Notes under the pieces: model-generated
Told to the model about the DNA's origin: nothing
Seen by the model: only the letters and a program-made list of their open reading frames with translations
Database searches by the model: none
Assembly: GCF_002964665.1 (NCBI RefSeq)
Contig: NZ_PQBZ01000030.1
Span: 194,388-258,387, forward strand
Reading direction: 5' to 3'
Origin: Pseudoalteromonas sp. T1lg23B
GTDB taxonomy: Bacteria; Pseudomonadota; Gammaproteobacteria; Enterobacterales; Alteromonadaceae
Length of the DNA stretch: 64,000 nucleotides
Translations under genes and position numbers: made by a program
Shown here: positions 34,833 to 43,925 of the stretch, in pieces
Layout: every line of letters starts with the position of its first letter
How positions within the stretch are numbered: the stretch's first letter is position 1

Positions 34833-34960
34833 ATGAGTATAAGTCTTACAGCCTTTATATTTCATTGTATATTTGTAAAATAAAGGTCTCCAATGTTGAA
34901 ACTTATGTTAATTTTTGGTATCAATTGTAATGGGTTGTTGTACTTCTTTGAGAGTATCTT

Positions 34961-36442
34961 ATGCGACTTGTTTGCCTGAGAGTTGTCCTTACTATATCCC
35001 TTTTTTACATAGTGCTTTGGAATACATGTGAAGGGCGAGAAACAAAAATTTTTTTCCATCAAGATAAAGAGCTTTTACTCGAACACTTAACTTCTGAAGA
35101 AATAGAGTATTTGAATGAAAATTCTTCATTTACATATTGTGCAGACCCGCAATGGAAGCCATTGGAGTGGATAGATGACGGTTTCCGCCATCAAGGCTAT
35201 ATCGCAGATTACTTAGCACTTATTTCACATGGGTTGGGCATCAATTTCGAATTATTTCCTACCAATAGTTGGACGAGCACACTAGAAGCCATTAAGCAAA
35301 GAGACTGTGACTTTGTATCTGCTGCAATGCAAACTCAGGTACGGGAGCTTTATGTAAACTTTACTCAACCGTACCTATCGTATGCATTTGCTATAGCAGT
35401 TCATAAAGATGCAGATTGGAGTACTAGCGAATCATATAAAAGTAAAACAATCGCTTTGGTGGAGGGTTACTCATACGAAGAAAAGCTCAGAGCTAATTAT
35501 CCTGGTATTAAGTTGCGCCACGTTAAATCGGTGCGTGAAGGAATGGACTTAGCGTCAGCACTCAAAGTGGATGGGTTTGTAGATAGTGCGATGGTTATTG
35601 CCTATTCAATTAACCATGATGGATATATGAATTTGAAAATAGCGGAGCGTTTGCCTGAACACATGAGGTTAAGTATCGCGGTTAGAAACGATGATGATGT
35701 TCTGTTAAGCATTTTAAATAAGGCAGTACAAAATATTAATGAAAACCAAAAAAGAGAGATCCAAGAGTATTGGGAGGCAAAGTATGTTACGACAGATTTA
35801 GTGCCGACTTGGGCTCTTTTATTTTCCAAAGTCGCCATTGTTTTCTTGGCAGCTATCTTGTCCATTTTTATTTCTATATTCTTATTCAAAAAGAAACAAT
35901 ACAGTCTCTCCCAATTAACTCAGTCTCAAGATTCACCTCAGCAGAACAAGCGAATATATAGTCGAAGCGAAATTCAAGAGATACTTATAGGGCCCGCTTA
36001 TCAAGAAACAGTGGGTGGTTACGTCCCTCTGCTAGTAAAGATAGACGAAGCTGACGCATTAGTAGAAGAGTTAGGGCTTGGGAGGTTCTTTAAAATTCAG
36101 AAACAATTCGAAATGCAGTGCTTAGATCTGCTACCTGATGGTAGCTATATAGGGAATTGGTTCAATTATAGTTATTTGGTACTCATTCCCCGAGCTCATG
36201 CGAGTAATTTAATCGTTATAGCCGAACATGTGAGATATGAAATTAGCTATAGAGGGGTCAACCAAGGAACGAATATGACATCTTCAATGCTTCTCCCAAA
36301 AGACAATGATTATGATGACATTTTAGCATATGTTCATGCTATGTCTTCGTGCTTTTCTAATTACAAAAAAGGGAAAGATGTTGTTTTGACATATCCAATG
36401 CAACATCGCCCATTTATGCCAGAAGATAAAGTTGTGTTGTGA
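34961..36442 (+). CDS. Ligand-binding membrane protein (SBP_bac_3) with possible degenerate GGDEF end
   Basis: The 493-residue protein begins with a hydrophobic signal segment. Residues about 50-275 form a family 3 solute-binding domain (FTYCADPQWKPLEWIDDGF, FVSAAMQTQVRELYVNFTQPYLSYAFAIAV) of the type used by BvgS-like sensors. A membrane helix follows near 283-308 (VAIVFLAAILSIFISIFLF). The remaining 170 residues look like a eroded GGDEF fold: LLVKIDEADALVEELGLGRF replaces the usual D-x-D-x-FK segment, and GNWFNYSYLVLIP stands where RxGGDEFxxLLP would be, so no cyclase activity is expected. Its last four bases overlap the histidine kinase gene (GTGA), so it is probably the input partner of that two-component system. 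Confidence 0.75.
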   Translation: MRLVCLRVVLTISLFYIVLWNTCEGRETKIFFHQDKELLLEHLTSEEIEYLNENSSFTYCADPQWKPLEWIDDGFRHQGYIADYLALISHGLGINFELFPTNSWTSTLEAIKQRDCDFVSAAMQTQVRELYVNFTQPYLSYAFAIAVHKDADWSTSESYKSKTIALVEGYSYEEKLRANYPGIKLRHVKSVREGMDLASALKVDGFVDSAMVIAYSINHDGYMNLKIAERLPEHMRLSIAVRNDDDVLLSILNKAVQNINENQKREIQEYWEAKYVTTDLVPTWALLFSKVAIVFLAAILSIFISIFLFKKKQYSLSQLTQSQDSPQQNKRIYSRSEIQEILIGPAYQETVGGYVPLLVKIDEADALVEELGLGRFFKIQKQFEMQCLDLLPDGSYIGNWFNYSYLVLIPRAHASNLIVIAEHVRYEISYRGVNQGTNMTSSMLLPKDNDYDDILAYVHAMSSCFSNYKKGKDVVLTYPMQHRPFMPEDKVVL

Positions 36443-38172
36443 CTATGTTAAAGTCAGTTAAGCGGCTAATGGTGTTGTATATATTTTTAGTCTTGGCGGT
36501 GGTTTTAATAACTCAGGAAGTTAGCAGGCTAAATACAGCAACTCAAAACCACCTAATGAGCGGAGCTAATCTTTTTTTAGAGAAGCTATTTCTCCAAGCA
36601 AGTAATAACATCATTATGTTGCAAATAATTCAAGATGTTCAACACAGTGCAATAGACACAGATTTGTTTAAAAGCCCACTATTCCCAAGAGGTATGCAGA
36701 TAGTAAAAGTGTCTTCTAACACTTTACATACCCATTTTGTAGGCAAACATGATATTGCATTTTCTTCACTACCAAGTTACTCCCAGTTAAGACAAGCTCC
36801 AGAAATACGATTACTTTCTGAGCCAAATCTAAACGAAGATTCACAGTTGGTATTAGAAACTCAGTTTATTAACGATGAATATGATGAAGAGCCCACTATT
36901 TGGATTGCAAGGCAGTTGTTGTCACTAAGGCAATCCAAACAGCTAGAGATAATGACAGGACTTAAATTTTCTTTTGTTCAAAACAAGGCCGCCCAGGAAC
37001 ATGGGCACTTTATCGCGCCAAATAATGCGACATTTCCAATATATATCGCTGATAGCTACACGGTTCGGGCAAATAAGGCGCGACCTATTAATCGTATGTA
37101 TCTCAGGGTTGAGTTAGGCGATGAATACAGCCTTGTGCATTCTAGATATTACCCTTTGGCAAGCTTAGTTCTATTGGCATTGATTGGAGGACTTGTATGT
37201 GCTTACTACCACGTAAACTATCACCGAGTGGTACGAAGTATCGACAAGCTAACCGCTTTTGTTACCAAGTTGCAAGGTGCACCTAAGTTACTCACAACAC
37301 GCACTTTGTGGCCTATTGTGCATATTTCATGTCATGAAGTAAAAAGTTTGCAGAGTGTTATACAAGGATTTATCGACGCCTTATGCATTAATCGGCAACA
37401 CATGTTAAGTGAGCTAGGGGAAAAGATCCGTGGTCAACAAGCTTTGAAGTTTAATAACACACTATTGCTTGATGAAGTAGTCACACGAGGAGATGAGGTG
37501 GCTCAAAAGAGGGCTGAGCTAAAAAAGGCTGCTATGCGGGCGAAGTTGTTGGCAAACAAGCGACAATCATTGGCAATAAAGCTACTCAATGCGCAAGAAG
37601 AAGAACGTACTCGACTTTCCCGAGAGCTACATGACGGCGTTGCACCTCAGCTACTAGCAGTGAAAATTTATATTCAAATGTGTATTGCATCTGCCCACGC
37701 TGAGGAACCCTTGGCGAAGGTGGTAGATATGATCACATCAGCTTCTCAAGATTTAAGGCATCTTGCACATGGACTACGAGCGCCCGATTATGCTGAAAGC
37801 TCTTTATCTCAGCTAATTAAAGGGTTTGTAGAAAATTTCGCAGGAAATGAAATACAGATTCAGTTGTCTCTTGCCAGTATAGAACTAAGTAATGAGAGTC
37901 ATAAAGAACACCTTTTTCGTTGCTTCCAGGAGGCTCTGTGTAATGCTCAAAAGCATGCTTGCGCCTCACTTATTCGCGTTGAACTGAGTGTCCACGGCAC
38001 ATGTATTGTACTGGTTGTTGAAGATAATGGTAGAGGGCTTTCGTCATTAGATAAGCAGACGGGGCTAGGGCTTTTGACGATGGAAGAGCGAGCAAACTTG
38101 ATAGGTGCACAATTTTCGATTAGGTCAGTGAATCCGAAAGGGACGCGAGTTGAATTTCAGTTACCTCTTTAA
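36439..38172 (+). CDS. Sensor histidine kinase, NarX/HisKA_3 type
   Basis: The 577-residue protein starts at GTG 36439 (or ATG 36445). Two membrane helices, near residues 10-28 and 235-255 (ASLVLLALIGGLVCAYYH), frame a periplasmic sensor region with no family I know. A long coiled coil leads to the HisKA_3 dimerisation box EERTRLSRELHDGVAPQLL, with the phosphoacceptor His near residue 397. The HATPase_c domain has VEDNGRGLSS and GLGLLTMEERA. It overlaps the ligand-binding gene by four bases and precedes the response regulator by 13 bases, so the three act together. Confidence 0.9.
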   Translation: MTMLKSVKRLMVLYIFLVLAVVLITQEVSRLNTATQNHLMSGANLFLEKLFLQASNNIIMLQIIQDVQHSAIDTDLFKSPLFPRGMQIVKVSSNTLHTHFVGKHDIAFSSLPSYSQLRQAPEIRLLSEPNLNEDSQLVLETQFINDEYDEEPTIWIARQLLSLRQSKQLEIMTGLKFSFVQNKAAQEHGHFIAPNNATFPIYIADSYTVRANKARPINRMYLRVELGDEYSLVHSRYYPLASLVLLALIGGLVCAYYHVNYHRVVRSIDKLTAFVTKLQGAPKLLTTRTLWPIVHISCHEVKSLQSVIQGFIDALCINRQHMLSELGEKIRGQQALKFNNTLLLDEVVTRGDEVAQKRAELKKAAMRAKLLANKRQSLAIKLLNAQEEERTRLSRELHDGVAPQLLAVKIYIQMCIASAHAEEPLAKVVDMITSASQDLRHLAHGLRAPDYAESSLSQLIKGFVENFAGNEIQIQLSLASIELSNESHKEHLFRCFQEALCNAQKHACASLIRVELSVHGTCIVLVVEDNGRGLSSLDKQTGLGLLTMEERANLIGAQFSIRSVNPKGTRVEFQLPL

Positions 38173-38185
38173 AAGGAGAAGTGCG

Positions 38186-38812
38186 ATGAAAAATGTAAGA
38201 ATATTTGTAGCAGATGACCATAAAATTTTTAAGCAGGGACTTATATCTCTAATCGAGTCGAAGCCTGAATTACATTTAGATGGAGAAGCATCGGATGGTG
38301 AAACTGCATTAAGGCTTATTCTTGAGCAATGTCCTGATGTGGCGATTTTGGATATTTCCATGCCGATGTTAAACGGTATAGAACTCACTCGTAGACTGAA
38401 ACAAAGACAGCTATCTTGCAAAGTACTCATTCTCTCTATGCATTACGATGTACGCGTTGTAGATCGCGCCTTGAGCGCTGGAGCGGATGGCTATATTGTG
38501 AAGGATGCAGCTTTTGAAGAATTGACCTTAGGAATTAACTGTGTTCTTAAGAAAAAGTGTTTTTTAAATAGTCAAATACAGCAAGAGCTCGATACGTACA
38601 GAGCAAACTCACCTGAGCAACAGCTAACAGAGCGAGAAAAAGAAATTGTCAGGCTGATAGCCAATGGATATGCTAATAAGGAAATTGGTGAAAGGCTTCA
38701 TATATCACATAAAACAGTTGATGCACATAGAGTTAAAATTATGCGTAAGCTTAATTTGCATAAATCTGTTGAACTTGCACGCTATGCATTTGATGAAAAG
38801 CTCGACATTTAG
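38186..38812 (+). CDS. LuxR/NarL-type response regulator
   Basis: ATG 38186 is preceded by AAAAGGAGAAG; the open frame back to 38150 overlaps the kinase and is not needed. The 208-residue protein has a receiver domain (FVADDHKIFKQGLISLIES, phosphoacceptor Asp near residue 55 in PDVAILDISMPMLNG, conserved Lys in YIVKDAAF) and a LuxR-type helix-turn-helix (LTEREKEIVRLIANGYANKE, ISHKTVDAHRVKIMRKL). It is the DNA-binding output of the kinase next door. Its targets are unknown; a perfect 7-2-7 palindrome in front of the facing toxin-like genes is a candidate site. Confidence 0.92.
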   Translation: MKNVRIFVADDHKIFKQGLISLIESKPELHLDGEASDGETALRLILEQCPDVAILDISMPMLNGIELTRRLKQRQLSCKVLILSMHYDVRVVDRALSAGADGYIVKDAAFEELTLGINCVLKKKCFLNSQIQQELDTYRANSPEQQLTEREKEIVRLIANGYANKEIGERLHISHKTVDAHRVKIMRKLNLHKSVELARYAFDEKLDI

Positions 38813-38861
38813 CCGAGCTCACGAAGGTAATAAGTACTCGTTCATTGTAAATGGAACGCAT

Positions 38862-41249
38862 TTAAAATTGTGTGATGGCGTTACCAAAAAACTCTATCTC
38901 TACACTCTCAATATCCTGTATTTGAAAGTTTTGATTTAACCCATCATTTGGCAAGCTGATTTGCCACTGAGTAAACGGCGTTGGCTCGAAGTAAGCAAAT
39001 TGAAACTCATTGCTCACATCTCCATCTATTAGTATCTCTGGATATTGTGCCCAATTGTAATATTGAAACCCTCGTTTTGTTGCTTTTCCTGCAAACCTAA
39101 ATGTGCTGCCATTGTATTTGTCTTCATATACCCCAGAGTTTTTTATATTGAGGGTTAGTTTCGTGCTAAGTGGAATATTCTCACCTTTAATCCAAGCTCT
39201 GACTTTGCTTAGCCTTACTCGGCTCAAGCCTGCAAACTCCGGTTGTGATAATGGAACAGTGAAGCTCAGGGAGCGAGTCTCTTTGAGACGATTAATTTGC
39301 GTTTCATTATCAATGTTCAGCTTGATACTGGAAAATGTCTGGGGGTACCTTGGAAACGCGAGTAATGCTTGATGATAGTCATGCTCAATTTGTGAACGAT
39401 ATGACAATAGCTCCGCATAGCTCATGCCAAAGGAGAGAGTGACATTGGATTGTTTCAAGCTCCAATACTCATATGCGCTAATATAGTGTTGTAGCGTTGT
39501 GAATAGAGGGCGTTTAGCCTGCTCAAGCTCACGCTCAATTTGTTTGACTAAGGTGTCATACCCTTGCTCAGTCGTATGGTAATTATCAATTAATGATGAA
39601 AGTCGCTGAGCATGATTCTGGTTAACTTTGTCCATGAGTAGAATATCTAAATACTTCGCTTGCTCAACAGCAATGGTATTTTTCATTTGTGTCAATGTCT
39701 TACTATAAATTACTAGCTTGTTTAACTCAGCTAAATAATTTGATGCGCCAGCAACACCTTTTGAGATTGCAGTTTGAATGTTGATTGAAGCTTCAGCTAA
39801 AAATGCATCCCATAGCATTAAATCTAACTCTGTACGCACAGAAACTGCTTCCATAGCTTGTAACTTCTCAACTATTTCAGACACTTGTAAATCAGCATTC
39901 AGCTCGCTATATAAATTGCCCAATTGCGTTTCTATGGCGTTTAAGTTGTCTACCATGGCACTAAGTGACTTCATAGCTTTTGCTAAAGAAACAGAACTTG
40001 ACTGTGCCAAAGTGATGCCAGACAGTATGTCTGATGAGCCGCTTGGGTCACCAGCAGAAACGCTAGCCGCGCCCTTTGCAAAAGACATTGAAGCATTTAA
40101 GCCATTTATGATTGCGCCAATGATTTGATCGTGTTTCCAACGGGTTAATCCAATGCTGAATTGTGTTTGGGCATTGAGAAGTGACAGTTGTTGACTGAAT
40201 ATCGTTTCTCGGCTTTTTTGAATGTCTACTAGCAACCCATCAATATTATTTTGGATACGGGTAAGGATTTGATCGTGCGCATAAGAAGTATCTTGATGGA
40301 GTGCTTTCATCGCATTGGTTGAACTTATTTTTTCATTAAATGAACTCGCTGTGTCAGAAAAGCGTTCGAATTGCTGTTGGTAATACTTCATGCGAGAAGC
40401 GTGTGCGTCGAATGCATCAATATACAGAGCTTGATTAAGCGTAGGCACATAGCTGGCATTAATTTGATTTGCCATGTATGTTGACTGATAAAATGATTTT
40501 GAAGCAACGACATCTAGGTATAGCTGAGAGAATTCATCGTTGTCTTGTATACCTTGTCCTGAGTGGAATACTCGCTCAAGCCAATCGAACTGCTTAATAC
40601 TTAGAGACTGGTTTTGAGCGAAAGTTGTCATCGCTAACTTCATAAATTCATAAAACTGATCTGCTTGAACATCATTCATTAACGCTAAATATTCAGACGT
40701 ATCTGACACCAATCCAGACTGAATGTTGCCATTGCTAAAGTGGTATTCAAACCCCAATTTGTTACTGTTGGATGTTTGTTGCTGATAATCGTGATACAGC
40801 TCCGAACCATTGGGGAGAAATGCACCAAATTGCAATTTTCCGTTAAAATTTTGATGTAAGCTGATAAAAGAACCCATCGAGCTTTCTTCACCATCCAGTA
40901 AAATGAAAGTTTCATCATTGGGTGAGAACACTTCACGAGCAATGACGAGCACAATTTTATCACCTAGGTTGAGATCCTGAGTGGGCATGACCAAGGTATC
41001 TGCTAACAAAACATATAGAATATTGTCGTTATTCCAATGGCTACTGTTTAGCAATGAATCGAATTCAATTAATGGTGAAGATAGAAAATAGCTGCTATCT
41101 GAGTGGGTCTCATATCGAAATTCATGTGATTGAATATTAGTAAGCTGGTGGTGTTGCTCCCAAGACTGTGCTTGCGCTTGTGGGTGTGTGAAGGTATTAA
41201 GCAGTAACAGCCCTGAAAATATTAAAGTGATAACAGTTTTATGTTTCAT
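38862..41249 (-). CDS. Large secreted helical protein, candidate pore-forming toxin component B
   Basis: The 795-residue protein has a Sec signal peptide cut after AQAQ. Residues 30-190 are beta-rich and unknown. Residues about 200-610 are predicted long helices, interrupted by a Gly/Ala/Ser-rich hydrophobic stretch near 375-430 (IIGAIINGLNASMSFAKGAA, LSGITLAQSSSVSLAKAM) that could be a membrane-inserting part. The last 150 residues are beta-rich (LRETRSLSFTVPLSQPEF-like, PFTQWQISLPND, IQDIESVEIEFFG) and recall the C-terminal end of TcA insecticidal toxin subunits (PFEGAG...W.L.LP...ISDVILH). I infer a receptor-binding end on a helical pore former. It lies 71 bases after another secreted helical protein on the same strand. 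Confidence 0.6.
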   Translation of the reverse strand: MKHKTVITLIFSGLLLLNTFTHPQAQAQSWEQHHQLTNIQSHEFRYETHSDSSYFLSSPLIEFDSLLNSSHWNNDNILYVLLADTLVMPTQDLNLGDKIVLVIAREVFSPNDETFILLDGEESSMGSFISLHQNFNGKLQFGAFLPNGSELYHDYQQQTSNSNKLGFEYHFSNGNIQSGLVSDTSEYLALMNDVQADQFYEFMKLAMTTFAQNQSLSIKQFDWLERVFHSGQGIQDNDEFSQLYLDVVASKSFYQSTYMANQINASYVPTLNQALYIDAFDAHASRMKYYQQQFERFSDTASSFNEKISSTNAMKALHQDTSYAHDQILTRIQNNIDGLLVDIQKSRETIFSQQLSLLNAQTQFSIGLTRWKHDQIIGAIINGLNASMSFAKGAASVSAGDPSGSSDILSGITLAQSSSVSLAKAMKSLSAMVDNLNAIETQLGNLYSELNADLQVSEIVEKLQAMEAVSVRTELDLMLWDAFLAEASINIQTAISKGVAGASNYLAELNKLVIYSKTLTQMKNTIAVEQAKYLDILLMDKVNQNHAQRLSSLIDNYHTTEQGYDTLVKQIERELEQAKRPLFTTLQHYISAYEYWSLKQSNVTLSFGMSYAELLSYRSQIEHDYHQALLAFPRYPQTFSSIKLNIDNETQINRLKETRSLSFTVPLSQPEFAGLSRVRLSKVRAWIKGENIPLSTKLTLNIKNSGVYEDKYNGSTFRFAGKATKRGFQYYNWAQYPEILIDGDVSNEFQFAYFEPTPFTQWQISLPNDGLNQNFQIQDIESVEIEFFGNAITQF

Positions 41250-41266
41250 AATAATCCCGGATCAAG

Positions 41267-41287
41267 GGGTAGCAAAGAATGCTACCC
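41267..41287 (-). other. Hairpin between the two toxin-like genes
   Basis: GGGTAGCA and TGCTACCC pair perfectly over 8 bases around AAGAA. It lies in the 71-base gap, just ahead of the start of the 795-residue protein, and lacks a T-run. It may set the ratio of the two products by stalling or mRNA processing. Confidence 0.45.
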
Positions 41288-41320
41288 GTTGGTATTTAAC
41301 TATAGAATTGAATATTTTGA

Positions 41321-42697
41321 TTATTCGGAATATACAGCGTAAGCGTTCGCCATAAACTGGTAAGCTTTATTGCCAACTTCTTTCCAATCGTTGATCACGC
41401 CATTTCGCCCTTCTAGCTTGATTTTGGCTAGGCGAGCTTTGATTGCAGAGCGCTTTTCGAGGCTACTATTCACATCATCAAGATCTTTAACGATTTCACC
41501 TAGGTCGTTTTTAATGAACTGCCAATGCGCCTCAATCTTAGCGACGGATTGTTGGGCTTCTTGTAAAGACTGCTCAGTACTTTTTAGACTATTAACCGAT
41601 GCATCATAAGCTTGAATGGTGATCACTAAATGACGTTCTGATTGCTCTAATTCATGTATTTCGTTCTCTACATCATGCATTGCTGACATTGCTTGTGCGG
41701 CTTTTGAGCCAAAAATACCAGCGACTACTGGGGCTGCAACCCAACCGTAAAAAGGCACCCATGCATAGGTCGGAGTCGTGGCGGCGACAGTCACATAATG
41801 CTGATACTCATCTTCTACATCATTAAGGGTTGCATGTGCATTTGCTAGTCGTTGACGTACTTGTTCAAGCCTCTGACTCAAAACATCTTTTTTGAATCCA
41901 TCCTGCATTCTAACCAATGCAGCATGGTATTCATTGTTGTTAGCGGAGAATTGTTGGATTTTTTCAAAGACATGTTGCGCTTCCAACTGGTTTTCTTCAG
42001 CAGTTGCTGCCAAGTCAGCGAGTAAAACTTGTGCGAACTCAGCGGAGCCATCATTGTCATTGTCGATGAAATCATCTATTGCTTCAATTAGTGGGCCGTA
42101 ATAGTCTTCTATGTCACCCGCGTATGAATGAATAGTATGTGCTAAGTTTACAGCTGAGGGATAGGTATCTACGCGCCAATTTCTTGCATTTGACTTTACT
42201 TGGGTGTACAGGTTCGCTAATGCTTGGAACTCTGCACTGTATGCTAAATCAGATGGCATATGAAGTTGCAGCCTCATAGAAGGTTCATCTGTTGGTAAAG
42301 CGAAAGAGGTAGAGACATAGTTTTGAATATCTATCCATTCATCTGCCGTAAGAAGAAAGTTCTTATCATCAGTAAAGAGTGTTTTTGGTGACAAAGTGCT
42401 GAGAGTTGGTTGGTCGGTACAAATTGTTTCACCCATTCCTCGCGTATCATTTTGGAAAACAGGGCATCCATAGCCACGACCACTAATAGATGCGCCATCA
42501 CCAATTCTTACGATTGACCACATGCCAATCATTTCACAGTATTTTTGAGTATTGGCTTGAACCTCCGCTAAGGTGACATGGCGCAGGTTACTGGGGCATA
42601 TCTCGCCTGGTTTTACATAGTCATTAGCATAGCTATTCATGCTCATTAACATGGTTGCACTTAATAAAGAGATTGAAAAACGTTTGGTTATTTTCAT
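41321..42697 (-). CDS. Secreted coiled-coil protein, candidate alpha-helical pore-forming toxin component A
   Basis: The 458-residue protein has a Sec signal peptide ending SYAND. Residues 25-110 hold several Cys (ICPSNLRHV, QKYCEMIGMW, GYGCPVFQND, ETICTDQ), probably forming disulfides. From about 150 on, long amphipathic helices flank one hydrophobic stretch near 300-335 (TTPTYAWVPFYGWVAAP, VVAGIFGSKAAQAM), then more coiled coil to the C-terminus. Helix-hydrophobic hairpin-helix is the plan of ClyA-like toxins such as XaxA/YaxA, HBL and MakA. Most of those lack the Cys-rich head. It is the first gene of a pair with the 795-residue protein. An antibacterial, anti-grazer or self-directed role cannot be distinguished from sequence alone. 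Confidence 0.6.
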   Translation of the reverse strand: MKITKRFSISLLSATMLMSMNSYANDYVKPGEICPSNLRHVTLAEVQANTQKYCEMIGMWSIVRIGDGASISGRGYGCPVFQNDTRGMGETICTDQPTLSTLSPKTLFTDDKNFLLTADEWIDIQNYVSTSFALPTDEPSMRLQLHMPSDLAYSAEFQALANLYTQVKSNARNWRVDTYPSAVNLAHTIHSYAGDIEDYYGPLIEAIDDFIDNDNDGSAEFAQVLLADLAATAEENQLEAQHVFEKIQQFSANNNEYHAALVRMQDGFKKDVLSQRLEQVRQRLANAHATLNDVEDEYQHYVTVAATTPTYAWVPFYGWVAAPVVAGIFGSKAAQAMSAMHDVENEIHELEQSERHLVITIQAYDASVNSLKSTEQSLQEAQQSVAKIEAHWQFIKNDLGEIVKDLDDVNSSLEKRSAIKARLAKIKLEGRNGVINDWKEVGNKAYQFMANAYAVYSE

Positions 42698-42767
42698 AAC
42701 AGCTCCTCGAATTAACTAAATGTGTTGAAAACGAGGTTAGTGTTGCAAAGTTTTGGGTGGCGCTATA

Positions 42768-42783
42768 TAGGGTAATTACCCTA
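42768..42783. promoter_or_regulatory. Perfect 16 bp palindrome upstream of the toxin-like pair
   Basis: TAGGGTA-AT-TACCCTA is a perfect inverted repeat of two 7-base arms separated by two bases, 70 bases upstream of the start of the first toxin-like gene. A TATATA element on the minus strand abuts it. The 7-2-7 spacing is the one used by NarL-class regulators, and such a regulator is encoded a few kilobases away on the facing strand; the half-site sequence is not the NarL consensus. Confidence 0.55.
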
Positions 42784-42893
42784 AAAGTAGACATAACTCA
42801 TGTTAAAATAGTGGGGCTATGGAAAAGAGAGATGTGATTTTCCCATCAGAAAGAAGCATCACATACTTCTTCCTGATAAAGAGTGATAAGACC

Positions 42894-43493
42894 TTAACTA
42901 AAGGTTGGACTGATAATACCGTTAGTCCACAGAATGGCGGTTGCAGCCAAAATAATTACCAATAGGATAAGGCCACAGGTCACCACCGAGCTGGCGTAGA
43001 TAAAGCCACGCTCCTCAGGAATGTGCATAAGAATCGGCACGCCCGTATAGAGTAGGTAGACTGAATAAGCCAATGCTATAAGCCCTACGCTTGCCACAAA
43101 CCATAGCTCTGGGTAAAAGGCCGAAAACGCGGACATAAACATAGGAGTCGCAGTGTAAGCGGATAACTCTAGTGTTTGTGTAAACGTGGGTTTCGCACCA
43201 AAAGTGACTGCCATCCAATGGGATAGATAAGACAAAGCAAAAATACCCACGATTAATGCGCAGTACATAGCGACACCAATCATTAAGGCGCTGTCATGGG
43301 TGAGAAATACCGCGTCTCCTGCACCGATTTTCCAACCTAGATGAACTGACGAGTAATACCCCATAATGCTTGGAATAAGCGCAATAAGGGCAATGTGAGA
43401 TAAACTATATTTGATGCTTTCGTGACGGTTGTCGATAGTTTGCCACTCTTCGAGTGGATGAGCATATAAGCCCCATAAATGGTTAAGGATCAT
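42894..43493 (-). CDS. Yip1-family integral membrane protein
   Basis: The 199-residue protein has five hydrophobic segments and the pattern of the bacterial Yip1/DUF1282 family (YohC-like): a short N-terminal soluble part (HLWGLYAHPLEEWQTIDNR) before the first helix, then conserved TLELSAYTATPMFMSAFSAF and LYTGVPILMHIPEERGF. Function is unknown in bacteria. It is transcribed alone; the upstream 430 bases contain no gene. Confidence 0.85.
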   Translation of the reverse strand: MILNHLWGLYAHPLEEWQTIDNRHESIKYSLSHIALIALIPSIMGYYSSVHLGWKIGAGDAVFLTHDSALMIGVAMYCALIVGIFALSYLSHWMAVTFGAKPTFTQTLELSAYTATPMFMSAFSAFYPELWFVASVGLIALAYSVYLLYTGVPILMHIPEERGFIYASSVVTCGLILLVIILAATAILWTNGIISPTFS

Positions 43494-43925
43494 AACCTGT
43501 CCCTCATAAAATGTGTTGTGTTATTTTTATACAGTACCTGTTTAGTTATGAGAGACGGTCTGATTTTTGTCAAGAATAGGTTAAACTTTTGTCTAATTGA
43601 AACTTTCAGAATTGATCGAAATCAACCAATTCGGCATAAGAAAGTGTATTTTACAGGGGTCTTTTGGTTTATACAGGTTTATTACATAAACCACTTTTCA
43701 TATACTTTTGTTATCAGGTATACACGCACCGTAACGAACAATGCTATTCATAACGCCTATATAAAATCATTACCTCTAGATATTAAAATTTAGTAGCATA
43801 GTGTCAGATATGAAATTGATCCCAGTTAAGTCAGTTCATGGTTGTTTATGGTAGAATGACCTGTAGATTAATATTGAGATTTTCAGTAGCTGTTAAAAAG
43901 CAGTTGCTTATGTAGAGATATAAAA
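43494..43925. other. Intergenic region upstream of miaE
   Basis: The 432 bases are AT-rich and shared by two divergent promoters. An open frame runs through part of it (to 43793), but it has no binding site and a composition like non-coding DNA. A TAGAAT -10-like element near 43852-43857 may drive miaE. I see nothing else. Confidence 0.5.

Noticed and set aside
43479..43793. 104-codon frame upstream of miaE
   Set aside because: No binding site, composition of non-coding AT-rich DNA, and it starts inside the opposite gene's start region.
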